Positions 18,764 to 29,537 of a stretch of DNA of 64,000 bases are shown piece by piece. Where the stretch lies: NCBI RefSeq assembly GCF_029193575.1, contig NZ_JARGCS010000032.1, positions 1 to 64,000 of the forward strand, written 5' to 3'. How positions within the stretch are numbered: position 1 is the first letter of the stretch; each line of letters begins with the position of its first letter. Both the position numbers and the translations under genes were made by a program. This stretch comes from Pseudomonas entomophila (GTDB lineage Bacteria > Pseudomonadota > Gammaproteobacteria > Pseudomonadales > Pseudomonadaceae). The notes below the pieces were generated by a model. The model searched no databases and had not been told where the DNA came from. It was given only the letters and a program-made list of their open reading frames with translations.

Positions 18764-19179
18764 TGCCTACCCATACCCGCATTCGCATGTTCAACACCAA
18801 GGCCACCTACCCCAACCAGACGCTGGACAACGACCTCTGCCAGGCCGTGCGCGCTGGTAACACTATCTACGTGCGCGGCCAGGTCGGCACCGACTTCGAA
18901 GGCCGCCTGGTGGGCCTGGGCGACCCGCGTGCGCAGGCCGAGCAGGCGATGAAGAACGTCAAGCAGTTGCTCGAAGAGGCCGGCTCCGACCTGTCACACA
19001 TCGTCAAGACCACCACCTACATCACCGACCCGCGCTTCCGCGAGCCGGTGTACAAAGAGGTCGGCAAATGGCTCAAGGGGGTGTTCCCGATTTCCACCGG
19101 GCTGGTGGTCGCGGGGCTGGCGCAGGCCGAGTGGCTGATGGAGATCGATGTGATCGCGGTGGTGCCGGACGAGGCGTGA
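18763..19179 (+). CDS. Rid-family (YjgF/YER057c/UK114) protein lacking the catalytic Arg
   Basis: A 138-residue Rid-fold protein, start overlapping the monooxygenase stop (TGATG). It keeps the family core (YVRGQVGTDFEGRLVG, QAMKNVKQLLEEAG, VKTTTYITDP) and a C-terminal Glu (LMEIDVIAV). In E. coli-type RidA the enamine/imine deaminase needs an Arg in PARS-CVEV; here the aligned stretch reads FPISTGLVV, so the Arg is missing. It therefore belongs to an Arg-lacking Rid subgroup, and deaminase activity should not be assumed. It is cotranscribed with the monooxygenase. Confidence 0.88.
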   Translation: MPTHTRIRMFNTKATYPNQTLDNDLCQAVRAGNTIYVRGQVGTDFEGRLVGLGDPRAQAEQAMKNVKQLLEEAGSDLSHIVKTTTYITDPRFREPVYKEVGKWLKGVFPISTGLVVAGLAQAEWLMEIDVIAVVPDEA

Positions 19180-19193
19180 CCGTTTGAAAGAAT

Positions 19194-19278
19194 GATCGCG
19201 GGGCAAGCCCGTTCCAGGCTCACCGCCGACTCTGAGAGTAGCGCTGTACCTGTAGGAGCGGACTTGCCCCGCGATAGG
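19194..19278. repeat. REP pair (inverted)
   Basis: GATCGCGGGGCAAGCCCG and the inverted GGACTTGCCCCGCGATAGG bracket about 45 bases, between the convergent Rid and immunity genes. Confidence 0.85.
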
Positions 19279-19331
19279 GTTAGTCTGGACGACCAAATGA
19301 CCCATGGTAATACCGGTCTTTGACGTTGATA

Positions 19332-19583
19332 TCAGCTGGCTTTGAACCCGGCTTTCCCATTGGCGGTACGCCAAGCGATTACTTCCAAAACGATAGCTTG
19401 AGGCCCATCCTTTCCTGGCTCGGGATAGAAGAATAAATCGGACTTTGCCGGATGCTCAGCGATTCGCTCGAACTCAAAAACGGCATTAATGTGGTCTTGG
19501 TCTGTAGGATAGTCGGCATTGTAAATCTTAGTCGCAAACTCAAGGAATTCCGCTTGAGTGAAGTCGCTAATCAATCTTTTCAT
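19332..19583 (-). CDS. Colicin E/pyocin S-type DNase immunity protein (1)
   Basis: An 83-residue acidic protein of the Im2/Im7/Im8/Im9 family. It has ISDFTQAEFLEFATKI near the start, then FEFERIAEHPAKSDLFFYPEPG (helix III and the family's conserved Tyr region) and ends WRTANGKAGFK, all as in ColE immunity proteins. These proteins bind the nuclease domain of a bacteriocin and neutralise it in the cytoplasm. Its start lies inside an open frame that looks like the end of a lost toxin gene. Base composition is clearly more AT-rich than its neighbours. Confidence 0.9.
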   Translation of the reverse strand: MKRLISDFTQAEFLEFATKIYNADYPTDQDHINAVFEFERIAEHPAKSDLFFYPEPGKDGPQAIVLEVIAWRTANGKAGFKAS

Positions 19584-19740
19584 TTTTCATCTTCTTTGTG
19601 GATGTTGATTTGCGAGGCGGTATATCGGCGGTGGTGGCGCTGTAGAGCTTGCGTTGCGCATCATAGGTTGCCGCCAGCATGCGCACATCCGCCGGGATCG
19701 CCTGGCCATCGGTAGGCATCACCAGAATTTCCGAATGCCC
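19567..19740 (-). pseudogene. Probable 3' remnant of a bacteriocin toxin gene
   Basis: The minus-strand frame ending at a TAG at 19567-19569 is open for about 57 codons. It encodes EILVMPTDGQAIPADVRM, then LAATYDAQRKLYSATTADIP, and a Lys-rich tail (RKSTSTKKMKNEKID). It overlaps the start of the immunity gene by 17 bases, the layout of a toxin directly preceding its immunity gene. Upstream the frame runs into a degenerate REP-like sequence (19741-19760) with no start codon or ribosome site, so the rest of the toxin is missing. No HNH motif remains. Assignment to a pyocin-like toxin is inference from context. Confidence 0.5.
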
Positions 19741-19806
19741 CCGGCTTGCCCGCGATGAAGGTAGGGTGATGACTCGTTGGTGCAGATCTAGATTTTCAAA
19801 TAGGGA

Positions 19807-20058
19807 TTACTCGTCTTTGAAGCCTGGTTTACCGTTGTCCGCGCGCCAGATTTTTACTTCCTGAACAATAGCTTCAGGGCTATCTTTGTCGGCGTCGGCC
19901 GATATAAAGAGATTGGATTTTTCTGGGTGCTCTGACAGTCGCTCAAACTCGAAAAGAGCATTGATATGCTCTTGGTCGATGTCGTAGTTGGCGGTATGTA
20001 TCTTCGTTACGAAATCAAGAAACTCACTTTCGGTGTAGTCGCTGATTGTTTTTTTCAT
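19807..20058 (-). CDS. Colicin E/pyocin S-type DNase immunity protein (2)
   Basis: An 83-residue homologue of the immunity protein at 19332-19583, identical at roughly half of the positions. It has ISDYTESEFLDFVTKI, FEFERLSEHPEKSNLF and a WRADNGKPGFK end. The ATG at 20058 has an unusually good ribosome site (AGGAGGAG, 5 bases upstream), which decides the start over an upstream in-frame GTG-type start. The differences lie mainly in the helix I-II loop and after SNLF, regions expected to set toxin specificity, so it probably guards against a different nuclease. No toxin gene accompanies it. Confidence 0.9.
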   Translation of the reverse strand: MKKTISDYTESEFLDFVTKIHTANYDIDQEHINALFEFERLSEHPEKSNLFISADADKDSPEAIVQEVKIWRADNGKPGFKDE

Positions 20059-20154
20059 TTTTCTCCTCCTACCCAATCCGAGGGGGACTCAAGAGAGATC
20101 GCCCTCTTTTCATCCGTGCAATGTTAATAAGGGTGAATTGTTTGGAACGCGTCT

Positions 20155-20175
20155 CATCGGGCTTGCCCCGCGATG
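20155..20175. repeat. Single REP unit
   Basis: CATCGGGCTTGCCCCGCGATG, a short palindromic REP unit just after the LysR gene's stop codon. Confidence 0.7.
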
Positions 20176-20178
20176 CTT

Positions 20179-21084
20179 TTACATCCGCACCAGTTCCTCC
20201 CGGCAGAACTCCACGAACAGCTGCGCCGGCTTGGTCAACTGCACCCGCTTCAGGTGCGCCGCCGCCAACCCCGACAACGCCACCGGCTCGGCGATGTCCA
20301 GCATCACCAGGCGTTTGCCATCGTAGGTGCACTCCGAATGCGGCCGGGTCACCAGCAGCGAAAAGCCGAACCCCTGCCCGACCATGCCGCGCACCATCTC
20401 GATCGACGGCGAACTGAAGACGATGTTCGGGGTCAGCCCCAGTTCGTTGAACAGGCTGACGAAATAGGTGCGGCTCGGCGCCACGTCGAGCAGGATCATC
20501 GGCTCGGGGCACAGGTCGCGCAGCGATACCTGGGCCTGGCTGGCGAAGCGGTGCTTTTCCGGCAGCAGCACGTAGGGCTTCTGCGGCGGCATCAGCGGCT
20601 CGGCCTCGATAGTGCCGTCCAAATCGTGGTCGTAGAGAAAGGCCAAGTCGAAGGTGCCGGCGGTCAAGCCTTGGATCAGCTCCTGCTGTTCGCCGTCACG
20701 CAAGCGGATGTCCACCCCTGGGTAGCGTTCGCGAAAACCGGCGATCAGTCGCGGCAGGTACAGCGGCGCCACGGTCTCGAAGCAGCCGATGTCGATCTGC
20801 CCGGCCACGGTGTCGTTGTCGGCCAGGGCGTTCTGCTCGAACTCGTGGGCCATCTGCAACAGCGCCTTGGTCTTGGCGTAGAAGCGCTTGCCGCTGGGCG
20901 TCAACGACACGCCCTGGGCGTGATGGCGAATGAACAGCTGCACGCCGAAGCTCTCTTCCAGGCTCTTGATCGCCGTGGAGATCGACGGCTGGGCGATGTA
21001 CAGCTGGCGCGACGCTTCGGCGACGCTGCCAGCCTCCACCGTGGTGACGAAGTACTTCAATTGACGCAAGGTGTAGGAAGCCAA
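20179..21084 (-). CDS. LysR-family transcriptional regulator
   Basis: A 301-residue regulator. The N-terminal HTH lies at about residues 4-65 (LRQLKYFVTTVEAGSVAEAS, then IAQPSISTAIKSLEE), followed by a periplasmic-binding-like effector domain. Translation most likely begins at TTG (21084), which follows AGAGAGG at good spacing and aligns with the usual length. The upstream ATG (21132) would add 16 unconserved residues. Its likely targets are the monooxygenase/Rid and DUF1028/M20 operons, from which only the immunity patch separates it. This is inference. Confidence 0.85.
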   Translation of the reverse strand: MASYTLRQLKYFVTTVEAGSVAEASRQLYIAQPSISTAIKSLEESFGVQLFIRHHAQGVSLTPSGKRFYAKTKALLQMAHEFEQNALADNDTVAGQIDIGCFETVAPLYLPRLIAGFRERYPGVDIRLRDGEQQELIQGLTAGTFDLAFLYDHDLDGTIEAEPLMPPQKPYVLLPEKHRFASQAQVSLRDLCPEPMILLDVAPSRTYFVSLFNELGLTPNIVFSSPSIEMVRGMVGQGFGFSLLVTRPHSECTYDGKRLVMLDIAEPVALSGLAAAHLKRVQLTKPAQLFVEFCREELVRM

Positions 21085-21208
21085 GGGGCACCTCTCTGGC
21101 GCCGTGGACGGCGCGCGGGATTTTCCTCCCACCTTACCTTAGCGCCCGCCTGGCGGGTGCGCGGGCGCGCCAGCATTTGCCTAAGGCCTGAACATATTTT
21201 TACTGGAC

Positions 21209-21679
21209 TCAGGGTTGCCGCCAGCGGATTTCAGCGGGTTCGACGATGGTGTTGACGGTGGTGGTGAAGGTCCCATGCTGGGGCGGGATGCCCTGATCGG
21301 CGTGCGTGGTGGCCTGTTGCTCGAAGACCTGGCGCTGGTTGTCGAACTTCAACTCGTGCTTGGCGACGTTGCCACCCCAGTCGTCCGATGGCAGGGATAG
21401 ATAGCTGATACGGTAAGAGGGGTCGCCGATGCCCCCTTCGATGAGGTAGACGCCGTAGTGGTCCTCGCCTGGGGAGACAATCTTGTACAAGCCATTGTCG
21501 TAGTAGTAGAGCGTGGCCAGCTCGAAGGGCTTTTCGCTGTACAGCACTTCGTACCTGAGCTGGTGGATCATCGTCGGCTTGCCCACCGGAACGGTGATGT
21601 GCGGGTTCGACGCTTCGTTGGCCTGGGCCTGGGCGCAAAGGCCCAGAGCGGCGCCAAGCAGGATGGATCGTGCAGTCAT
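21209..21679 (-). CDS. Secreted protein of unknown function
   Basis: A 156-residue protein with a signal peptide of about 20 residues (SILLGAALGLCAQAQA before NEAS). The mature part is rich in Tyr, has no Cys and no motif I recognise (YEVLYSEKPFELATLYYYDN, SYLSLPSDDWGGN). Probably periplasmic. It stands alone downstream of ureG on the same strand, separated by 170 bases. Confidence 0.7.
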   Translation of the reverse strand: MTARSILLGAALGLCAQAQANEASNPHITVPVGKPTMIHQLRYEVLYSEKPFELATLYYYDNGLYKIVSPGEDHYGVYLIEGGIGDPSYRISYLSLPSDDWGGNVAKHELKFDNQRQVFEQQATTHADQGIPPQHGTFTTTVNTIVEPAEIRWRQP

Positions 21680-21849
21680 GTTGGCTCCTGTGCACTACTG
21701 GAACGGGAGCGGCAAGCGTAGGCGCGGATGAGCTGGATAGCGGGCGGAAAGTATCGATACAGACAGCGCTGACGGCGTCTGCCGAACAATCCTACGACGC
21801 CATCTCGGACCGAGCCGCGCCAGTGGAGCGGCTCGGCAGCGTTCGTTGC

Positions 21850-22473
<624 letters not shown>

Positions 22474-22483
22474 GGGGCAGTCC

Positions 22484-23158
22484 TCAGGAACGGAACAATC
22501 GGGTGTATTGGGTTTCGTGGCGTGACGAGGCGATCGCCAGCAGTGGCAAGCCACCGCCCAGCTGGTCGTCGTCCAGGGCCAGGGCCTGGTCGAGCACGGC
22601 GGGCAATTCCTCGCCCAAGTCGCGCAACAGGGTCTGCGCCGCCTGCTGGCCGAACGGCACCAGCTTGACCCCGGCCATCACCGCGCCCTCCAGCCAGGCG
22701 AAGCCATGCCCCAGCGCCAAGTCGCGCAGCGGGATGCCCCACTGCGCGCCGAGCCAGGCCATGCCGCCCAGTTGGCTGAGTTCCAGGCTGGCCCGCCAGG
22801 CCGGGGCCTGGCCCAGTTGCCAGCCATCGAGCAGGCGCGCCAGGGCGCTGCCACGCTGGCGCTCTTCAAGGCGCAGCTCGGCGGTTTCGCGGTTGGCCAG
22901 CAGAAAGCGGCTCCAGCGCGCGAAGGCCTCGGCATCCTCGGCCGCGCACGCCTGGTACAGGCGCGCCAGCACCGGCCAGTCGAGGCAGCCCAAAGTGTCG
23001 TGCAACTGCTCGCGCTGCCAGGCACAGAAACCGGTGGTATCGCGCACCCAGCCGGCCTCGACGGCCCACTCCAGGCCCTGGGAGTAGGTGAAACCACCCA
23101 CCGGCAGGCCGGGGCTCGCCAGTTGCAGCAGGCGCAGCAGCGCCAGGTCGCGGTTCAT
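22484..23158 (-). CDS. ureF: Urease accessory protein UreF
   Basis: A 224-residue all-helical protein. It opens with [29 protein letters not shown], the conserved UreF N-terminus, and ends with the family's C-terminal tail. UreF bridges UreD and UreG during nickel insertion. The ATG overlaps the ureJ stop by one base on the minus strand, indicating translational coupling. Confidence 0.95.
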   Translation of the reverse strand: MNRDLALLRLLQLASPGLPVGGFTYSQGLEWAVEAGWVRDTTGFCAWQREQLHDTLGCLDWPVLARLYQACAAEDAEAFARWSRFLLANRETAELRLEERQRGSALARLLDGWQLGQAPAWRASLELSQLGGMAWLGAQWGIPLRDLALGHGFAWLEGAVMAGVKLVPFGQQAAQTLLRDLGEELPAVLDQALALDDDQLGGGLPLLAIASSRHETQYTRLFRS

Positions 23159-23703
23159 CAGCCGGCCAGCACGAACGCGGCGCCTGCCAGCAGGCCGCCG
23201 CCAAACAGCTTCTGCAGCTTGGCGTGGCGACGCAGCATGCAGCCAACGCCAAAGCCCGCCACCAGCAGCAGGCCACTGACGGTCACGAAGCCCGCGCTGA
23301 ACAGCCAGAAAGCGCTAGGCGTGGCTTCCACGCCATGGGCCCAGCCGTGGAACAGGGCGAACACCGGCATGGCCAGGGCCAGCAGCAGTTGGCGGTTGGG
23401 CAGCAGCATGGCGACGGCGGCCACCACCAGCGATACGCTGATCATGGTTTCCACACCGACCAGGTCACCGAACAGGTGGCCAAGCACCGCGCCGCCGAAC
23501 ATGGTGCCGAGGGTCGCCAGCGGCAGGCTCAGGCTGCGCCGGGTCAACGCCGCCAGCACGCCGGTGCCGAGCAGCATCAGCAGGTGGTCGAGGCCGGTCA
23601 GCGGGTGCAGCAGGCCATCCTGCAACGGGTTGCTGTCGTGGCCGGGGTGGGCGAAGGCCGGCAACGCGACCATCAGCAGAACGAGGGCGAGGGTCTTTTT
23701 CAT
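23158..23703 (-). CDS. ureJ: HupE/UreJ-family nickel transport protein
   Basis: A 181-residue membrane protein with a signal-like first segment ending AFAHPGHD and about five further hydrophobic segments. His-containing motifs typical of HupE/UreJ are present: HPLTGLDHLLMLLG and ALFHGWAHGVE. It probably admits nickel for urease; this is inferred from the family and its place between ureE and ureF. Confidence 0.92.
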   Translation of the reverse strand: MKKTLALVLLMVALPAFAHPGHDSNPLQDGLLHPLTGLDHLLMLLGTGVLAALTRRSLSLPLATLGTMFGGAVLGHLFGDLVGVETMISVSLVVAAVAMLLPNRQLLLALAMPVFALFHGWAHGVEATPSAFWLFSAGFVTVSGLLLVAGFGVGCMLRRHAKLQKLFGGGLLAGAAFVLAG

Positions 23704-23721
23704 CGGGTGCTCCTAGGCAGT

Positions 23722-24201
23722 TCAGGAATGAGTGGGCAAACGGACGAAGGGGTGGTCGTGGGCATGGCCATGGGGCGCGCTCTGGTAGGCGCCGGCCTCG
23801 GGCTCGAACGGCGCGCGCTCGGCCTCGACCGTCAGGCCCAGGCCAATCACCATGTCGTCCAGCACATGGTCGTGCTGGTAGCGCAAAAGGCCGGGCTCGA
23901 TCTGCAGCGGCACGTGGCGGTTGCCCAGGTGATAGGCGGCGCGGGCCAGTTGCAACGGGTCGGCGCAGCGCACCGTGGACACCGACTCGGGCGCGGCGAT
24001 CACTTGCACCACCTGCTGGCCCTCGGCATCGGCGAGCAGCTCGCCGCCGCGCAGCAAGTGGCCGCGTTCGAGCATCAGGCCGGCGTCGCGCCCGTCGTCC
24101 AGGGTCACCCGCAGGCGGCTCTTGATACGGCTGTCGACATCCAGGGTGACGGTGCCGGTGACCGTGGCGGCTTCGGCGACCCGGCGGGTCAGGACAATCA
24201 T
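23722..24201 (-). CDS. ureE: Urease accessory nickel metallochaperone UreE
   Basis: A 159-residue protein with an N-terminal peptide-binding-like domain ([11 protein letters not shown]) and a C-terminal metal-binding domain containing [13 protein letters not shown]. The short His-containing tail ([18 protein letters not shown]) is moderate in length, like pseudomonad UreE and unlike the very His-rich Klebsiella tail. It carries nickel to the UreDFG complex. It lies 10 bases after ureC. Confidence 0.95.
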   Translation of the reverse strand: MIVLTRRVAEAATVTGTVTLDVDSRIKSRLRVTLDDGRDAGLMLERGHLLRGGELLADAEGQQVVQVIAAPESVSTVRCADPLQLARAAYHLGNRHVPLQIEPGLLRYQHDHVLDDMVIGLGLTVEAERAPFEPEAGAYQSAPHGHAHDHPFVRLPTHS

Positions 24202-24211
24202 GCTTGCTCCT

Positions 24212-25911
<1,700 letters not shown>

Positions 25912-25915
<4 letters not shown>

Positions 25916-26229
25916 GCCCTGCCCTCCAACGCGCCCATCACCTTGCCCTGGAAACCGTAGACTTCGCGCTTGCCGGCGTAGGCCACCAGTTGCACGGTGC
26001 GTGACTGGCCCGGCTCGAAACGCACGGCGGTGCCAGCGGGGATGTCCAGGCGAAAGCCGCGGGTGGGCTCGCGCTCGAACACCAAGGCGTCGTTGACTTC
26101 ATAGAAGTGGTAGTGCGAACCGACCTGGACCGGGCGGTCGCCGTGGTTGGCCACGCTGACGCTGACCGTGGCGCGGCCAGCGTTGAGTTCGATGTCGCCT
26201 TCGGCGACCTGGATTTCTCCGGGGATCAT
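25912..26229 (-). CDS. ureB: Urease beta subunit UreB
   Basis: A 105-residue structural subunit beginning [16 protein letters not shown], with [16 protein letters not shown] and the end [10 protein letters not shown], all typical. It forms the (UreABC)3 assembly and is coupled to ureC by an ATGA overlap and to ureA by a 13-base gap. Confidence 0.97.
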
Positions 26230-26242
26230 GGGCTGCTCCTGG

Positions 26243-26545
26243 TCAGACGATGGGGTCGTGCACGGTCACCAGCTTGGTGCCGTCGGGGAAGGTCGCCTCG
26301 ACCTGGACGTCGTGGAGCATCTCGGCCACACCCTCCATCACCTGGTCGCGGCCCAGCACTTCGCGGCCCAGGCTCATCAGCTCGGCAACGGTGCGCCCGT
26401 CGCGCGCGCCTTCGAGCACGGCGGCGCTGATCAGCGCCACCGCCTCGGGGTAGTTGAGCTTCAGGCCACGGGCCAGGCGCCGTTCAGCCAGCAGCGCGGC
26501 GGTGAACAGCAGCAGTTTGTCTTTCTCTCTTGGGGTCAGCTCCAT
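26243..26545 (-). CDS. ureA: Urease gamma subunit UreA
   Basis: A 100-residue subunit beginning [20 protein letters not shown], with [24 protein letters not shown] and the end [15 protein letters not shown], the standard UreA sequence. A 10-base gap follows ureD. Unlike the arrangement I recall for P. putida KT2440, no acetyltransferase gene separates ureA and ureB here. Confidence 0.97.
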   Translation of the reverse strand: MELTPREKDKLLLFTAALLAERRLARGLKLNYPEAVALISAAVLEGARDGRTVAELMSLGREVLGRDQVMEGVAEMLHDVQVEATFPDGTKLVTVHDPIV

Positions 26546-26555
26546 CGCGGCTCTC

Positions 26556-27389
26556 TCAGGTGGCCCAGATGCGCGGCGGGCACGGCGCCAGGCCGAGGAC
26601 GGCCGGGCGCAGCAGGTGCCAGAGCCGCTGCAGGTTGCGTTGCAGGTGTTGGTTGTCGTGGTCGAGCAGGCGGATCACCAGCAGCGGGCCGAGCAAGGTG
26701 GCGCCAGCCGGGGTGCCGAGTGCGTCCAGCAGTTCGCGCACCTGTTCCAGCAGGCGGGTGTCGGCCGGCGCGGCGCAGAAGGTGGCGAGCAACGGGTGGC
26801 CGCCAAGCTTCTCCAGTTGGCCACCGGTGACACGCAGGCGTTCGTGCAGGCCAGGTTCATCGGGCAGATCGATGCGCAACCGGCTGTCGAGGGCACCGTG
26901 GTCGAAGCGCTCGTTCATCACCGGCCGACCCAGGCACAACGTTTCCCAGGCCAGCAGGCGCGCGCCAGGTTCGAGGGTGAAGCGGCTGTCGAGGCGGGCA
27001 CGGGCGCCATCGAAGAAAATACTGTCCTGAGGCAGCCACTCCAGGGTGCTGCCAGCGGCCAGGTGGAAGCGTTGCTCGAGGCGCGCGGTCGGGCCGATGC
27101 TGCGGTAGAACTTGCTGGCGCCGGGCATGGTCAGCAGTGCATGGCTGCCCGGATCAAGGTGAATGTCCAGCTCCAGGCGGTCACCAGCGACGATGCCGCC
27201 CGGCGGGTGCAGGACGTAGACATGACAGGGCGCACCTTCCGGATAGAAAGGCCTTTGCACCAAAAGAGGACCAAAATGCCGGCGCGCACCAAGACGAGTC
27301 ACGCCGTCGCGCTGGACGAAGCGCAGTTGCAGGTGCGCGCTCCACCCCGCCTGTTCATCCCCTGGTTCGACCCGCTCTGCCAACGACAT
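26556..27389 (-). CDS. ureD: Urease accessory protein UreD
   Basis: A 277-residue protein that binds apo-urease and forms the nickel tunnel with UreF and UreG. Family landmarks are [39 protein letters not shown] and [14 protein letters not shown]. The ATG giving [10 protein letters not shown] is chosen as the usual N-terminus; an upstream in-frame start (27512) would add 41 unconserved residues. It is the first gene of the eight-gene urease operon. Confidence 0.94.
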   Translation of the reverse strand: MSLAERVEPGDEQAGWSAHLQLRFVQRDGVTRLGARRHFGPLLVQRPFYPEGAPCHVYVLHPPGGIVAGDRLELDIHLDPGSHALLTMPGASKFYRSIGPTARLEQRFHLAAGSTLEWLPQDSIFFDGARARLDSRFTLEPGARLLAWETLCLGRPVMNERFDHGALDSRLRIDLPDEPGLHERLRVTGGQLEKLGGHPLLATFCAAPADTRLLEQVRELLDALGTPAGATLLGPLLVIRLLDHDNQHLQRNLQRLWHLLRPAVLGLAPCPPRIWAT

Positions 27390-27702
27390 CCTGCATTCCT
27401 TGAAATCCGCGGCCTGAAGACTGCCAGCCAGTGTTTTGCTTATCCGCCCGGCGGACAGGTCTGACCACTTGAGTCGATCTTTACGAATTGCATATAGCAG
27501 GTTACGGGCCAACTACTCAGATGAACCCAGATGAAATTCGCAGGCCGCCTCGCGCCACCTTCGCCCATGTTCGCCAACCCGCGCACCGGTCAGAGGCGCG
27601 CCGACGCCCCGTTTCAGTGCTTCACAGCCTCGGCAGCACTTTCTCATCCAGGGCCTTGAGCGCTAAAGTGGCCGTCCATTGCCCTTCTTGCAGGACGCGC
27701 CC
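27390..27702. other. 313-bp divergent region between ureD and the VOC gene
   Basis: It should hold the urease promoter. The part nearest ureD is AT-richer (TTTACGAATTGCATATAGCA at about 27480-27500). Nitrogen (NtrC/sigma-54) control is usual for pseudomonad urease, but no confident -24/-12 element was found by eye. Confidence 0.35.
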
Positions 27703-28071
27703 ATGCACTTCGCCCCCGCCATCCCGGTGCTGCGAATCTTCTCGGTCGACAAGGCCAAGGAGTTCTACCTCGACTTTCTCGGCTTCACGCTGGATTGGGA
27801 ACACCGCTTCGCCCCAGACCTGCCGCTTTATGCGCAGATCCACCGTGACGGGCTTGTCCTGCACCTGTCCGAGCACCACGGCGATGCCTCGCCGGGTTCG
27901 ACGGTGTTCGCCCGGGTCGAAGACCTGCGCGCGTTGGAGCGCGAACTGCTGGGCAAGCAGTACGGTTATGCCCGGCCCGAGGCCGAAGAGGTCGATTGGG
28001 GGTTGCAGATGCAGGTATGGGACCCGTTCGGCAATCGCCTGCGGTTCTGCCAGCAGATCGGCGAGGCATAA
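27703..28071 (+). CDS. VOC/glyoxalase-superfamily protein
   Basis: A 122-residue protein with one vicinal-oxygen-chelate fold: AIPVLRIFSVDKAKEFYLDF at the start, LHLSEHHGDASPGSTVFARV in the middle and QVWDPFGNRLRFCQQ at the end. Its nearest relatives are annotated as glyoxalase or bleomycin-resistance-like. Metal-ligand candidates (His, Glu) are present, but the substrate cannot be told. The ATG at 27703 has CAGGA upstream. Single gene. Confidence 0.78.
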   Translation: MHFAPAIPVLRIFSVDKAKEFYLDFLGFTLDWEHRFAPDLPLYAQIHRDGLVLHLSEHHGDASPGSTVFARVEDLRALERELLGKQYGYARPEAEEVDWGLQMQVWDPFGNRLRFCQQIGEA

Positions 28072-28353
28072 GCGGGTGAACTCAAGGGCCCAGCACGGCG
28101 TGGGAGCTACTGTCTTCGTTGTGTCAGTGCCGTGTCAGGAAAGCCTTTACCCAGCGCCTGCATCCAGCTTTCCCCAAAGGCATTGCGCCAACGCGCCATT
28201 AGTGCGGCCGTCCCTTCGACGGGCTGAACCGCCAGGTGGTCCGGCCAATTCATGACTGGACGTTTCCGATCCTCGGCGGATGGTTTATCGTGGCGGGGTG
28301 CGCATATAAAGGAGGCCCATTAGTCGGGCCTCGGCAAGACAATAGAGGGTGTC

Positions 28354-29370
28354 ATGAGTAACGAAATCAACTGGGACAAGCTGGGCTTCGACTACATCAA
28401 GACCGACAAGCGCTACCTGTCCGTGTGGCGTGACGGCGAGTGGGACAAAGGCACCCTGACCGAAGACAACGTACTGCACATCAGCGAAGGCTCCACTGCC
28501 CTGCACTACGGCCAGCAGTGCTTCGAAGGCCTGAAGGCCTACCGCTGCAAGGACGGCTCGATCAACCTGTTCCGCCCCGACCAGAACGCCGCACGCATGC
28601 AGCGCAGCTGCGCACGCCTGCTGATGCCGCAGGTGCCGACCGAGGTGTTCATCGAAGCGTGCAAGCAGGTGGTCAAGGCCAACGAGAAATTCGTCCCGCC
28701 GCACGGCAAGGGCTCGCTGTACCTGCGCCCGTTCGTGATCGGCACCGGTGACAACATCGGCGTGCGCACCGCCCCCGAGTTCATTTTCTCGGTCTTCGCC
28801 ATCCCGGTCGGCTCGTACTTCAAGGGCGGCATGAAGCCGCACAACTTCCAGATCTCCAGCTTCGACCGCGCCGCCCCGCAAGGCACCGGCGCGGCCAAGG
28901 TCGGTGGCAACTACGCCGCCAGCCTGCAGCCGGGCGCCGCGGCCAAGAAAGCCAACTTCGCCGACGCCATCTACCTGGACCCGCTGACCCACACCAAGAT
29001 CGAGGAAGTCGGTTCGGCCAACTTCTTCGGCATCACCGCCAACAACGAGTTCGTCACCCCGAAATCGGCGTCGGTGCTGCCTGGCATCACCCGCCTGTCG
29101 CTGATGGAACTGGCGCAATCGCGCCTGGGCCTGACCGTGATCGAGGGCGATGTGGAAATCAACAAGCTCGACCGCTTCATCGAAGCCGGCGCCTGCGGCA
29201 CCGCCGCAGTGATCACGCCGATCGGCGGCATCGACTACAACGGCAAGCTGCACGTGTTCCATGACCTGGAGAAGGTCGGCCCGGTCACCCAGAAGCTCTA
29301 CAACGAGCTGACCGGCATCCAGAGCGGTGACGTCGAGGCACCGGCGGGCTGGATCGTCAAGGTCGCGTAA
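28354..29370 (+). CDS. ilvE: Branched-chain amino-acid aminotransferase
   Basis: A 338-residue PLP fold-type IV enzyme that moves the amino group between glutamate and Leu/Ile/Val. The sequence shows HYGQQCFEGLKAYR, YLRPFVIGTG, the PLP-lysine region GAAKVGGNYAASL and EEVGSANFFGI, with TPKSASVLPGITR. Length and sequence fit the longer mammalian/B. subtilis YbgE-like type rather than the 309-residue E. coli IlvE. A strong hairpin terminator follows at 29389, so it is monocistronic. Confidence 0.95.
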   Translation: MSNEINWDKLGFDYIKTDKRYLSVWRDGEWDKGTLTEDNVLHISEGSTALHYGQQCFEGLKAYRCKDGSINLFRPDQNAARMQRSCARLLMPQVPTEVFIEACKQVVKANEKFVPPHGKGSLYLRPFVIGTGDNIGVRTAPEFIFSVFAIPVGSYFKGGMKPHNFQISSFDRAAPQGTGAAKVGGNYAASLQPGAAAKKANFADAIYLDPLTHTKIEEVGSANFFGITANNEFVTPKSASVLPGITRLSLMELAQSRLGLTVIEGDVEINKLDRFIEAGACGTAAVITPIGGIDYNGKLHVFHDLEKVGPVTQKLYNELTGIQSGDVEAPAGWIVKVA

Positions 29371-29388
29371 GCCTGCGCCACCCACGAG

Positions 29389-29424
29389 AAAGGGGCGTGC
29401 CATCACTGGCCCGCCCCTTTTTCT
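29389..29424 (+). terminator. Rho-independent terminator of ilvE
   Basis: AAAGGGGCG and CGCCCCTTT form a 9-bp stem around a 14-base loop, followed by TTTTTC. It lies 19 bases after the ilvE stop. Confidence 0.9.
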
Positions 29425-29537
29425 TTGCGATGCCGCGTCAACAGGGCAGGCGCTGTTGCGTAGATGAATTTTTCTTAAATCGCCGCTTGTCTATTCTTTG
29501 GCACAATCAGGTCTCTATCCGCCGCCCAGGAACCAGC

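Noticed and set aside
20069..20180. Open minus-strand frame directly upstream of immunity gene 2, considered as a second toxin remnant
   Set aside because: Its upstream part is translated REP sequence and LysR antisense, and the last ~25 codons have no resemblance to a nuclease end.
21084..21132. ATG at 21132 as start of the LysR protein
   Set aside because: It adds a non-conserved stretch ahead of the HTH and has no good ribosome site, while TTG at 21084 does.
27390..27702. A sigma-54 promoter for the urease operon
   Set aside because: Expected from nitrogen control in pseudomonads, but no convincing TGGCAC-N5-TTGCA element was found on the minus strand.
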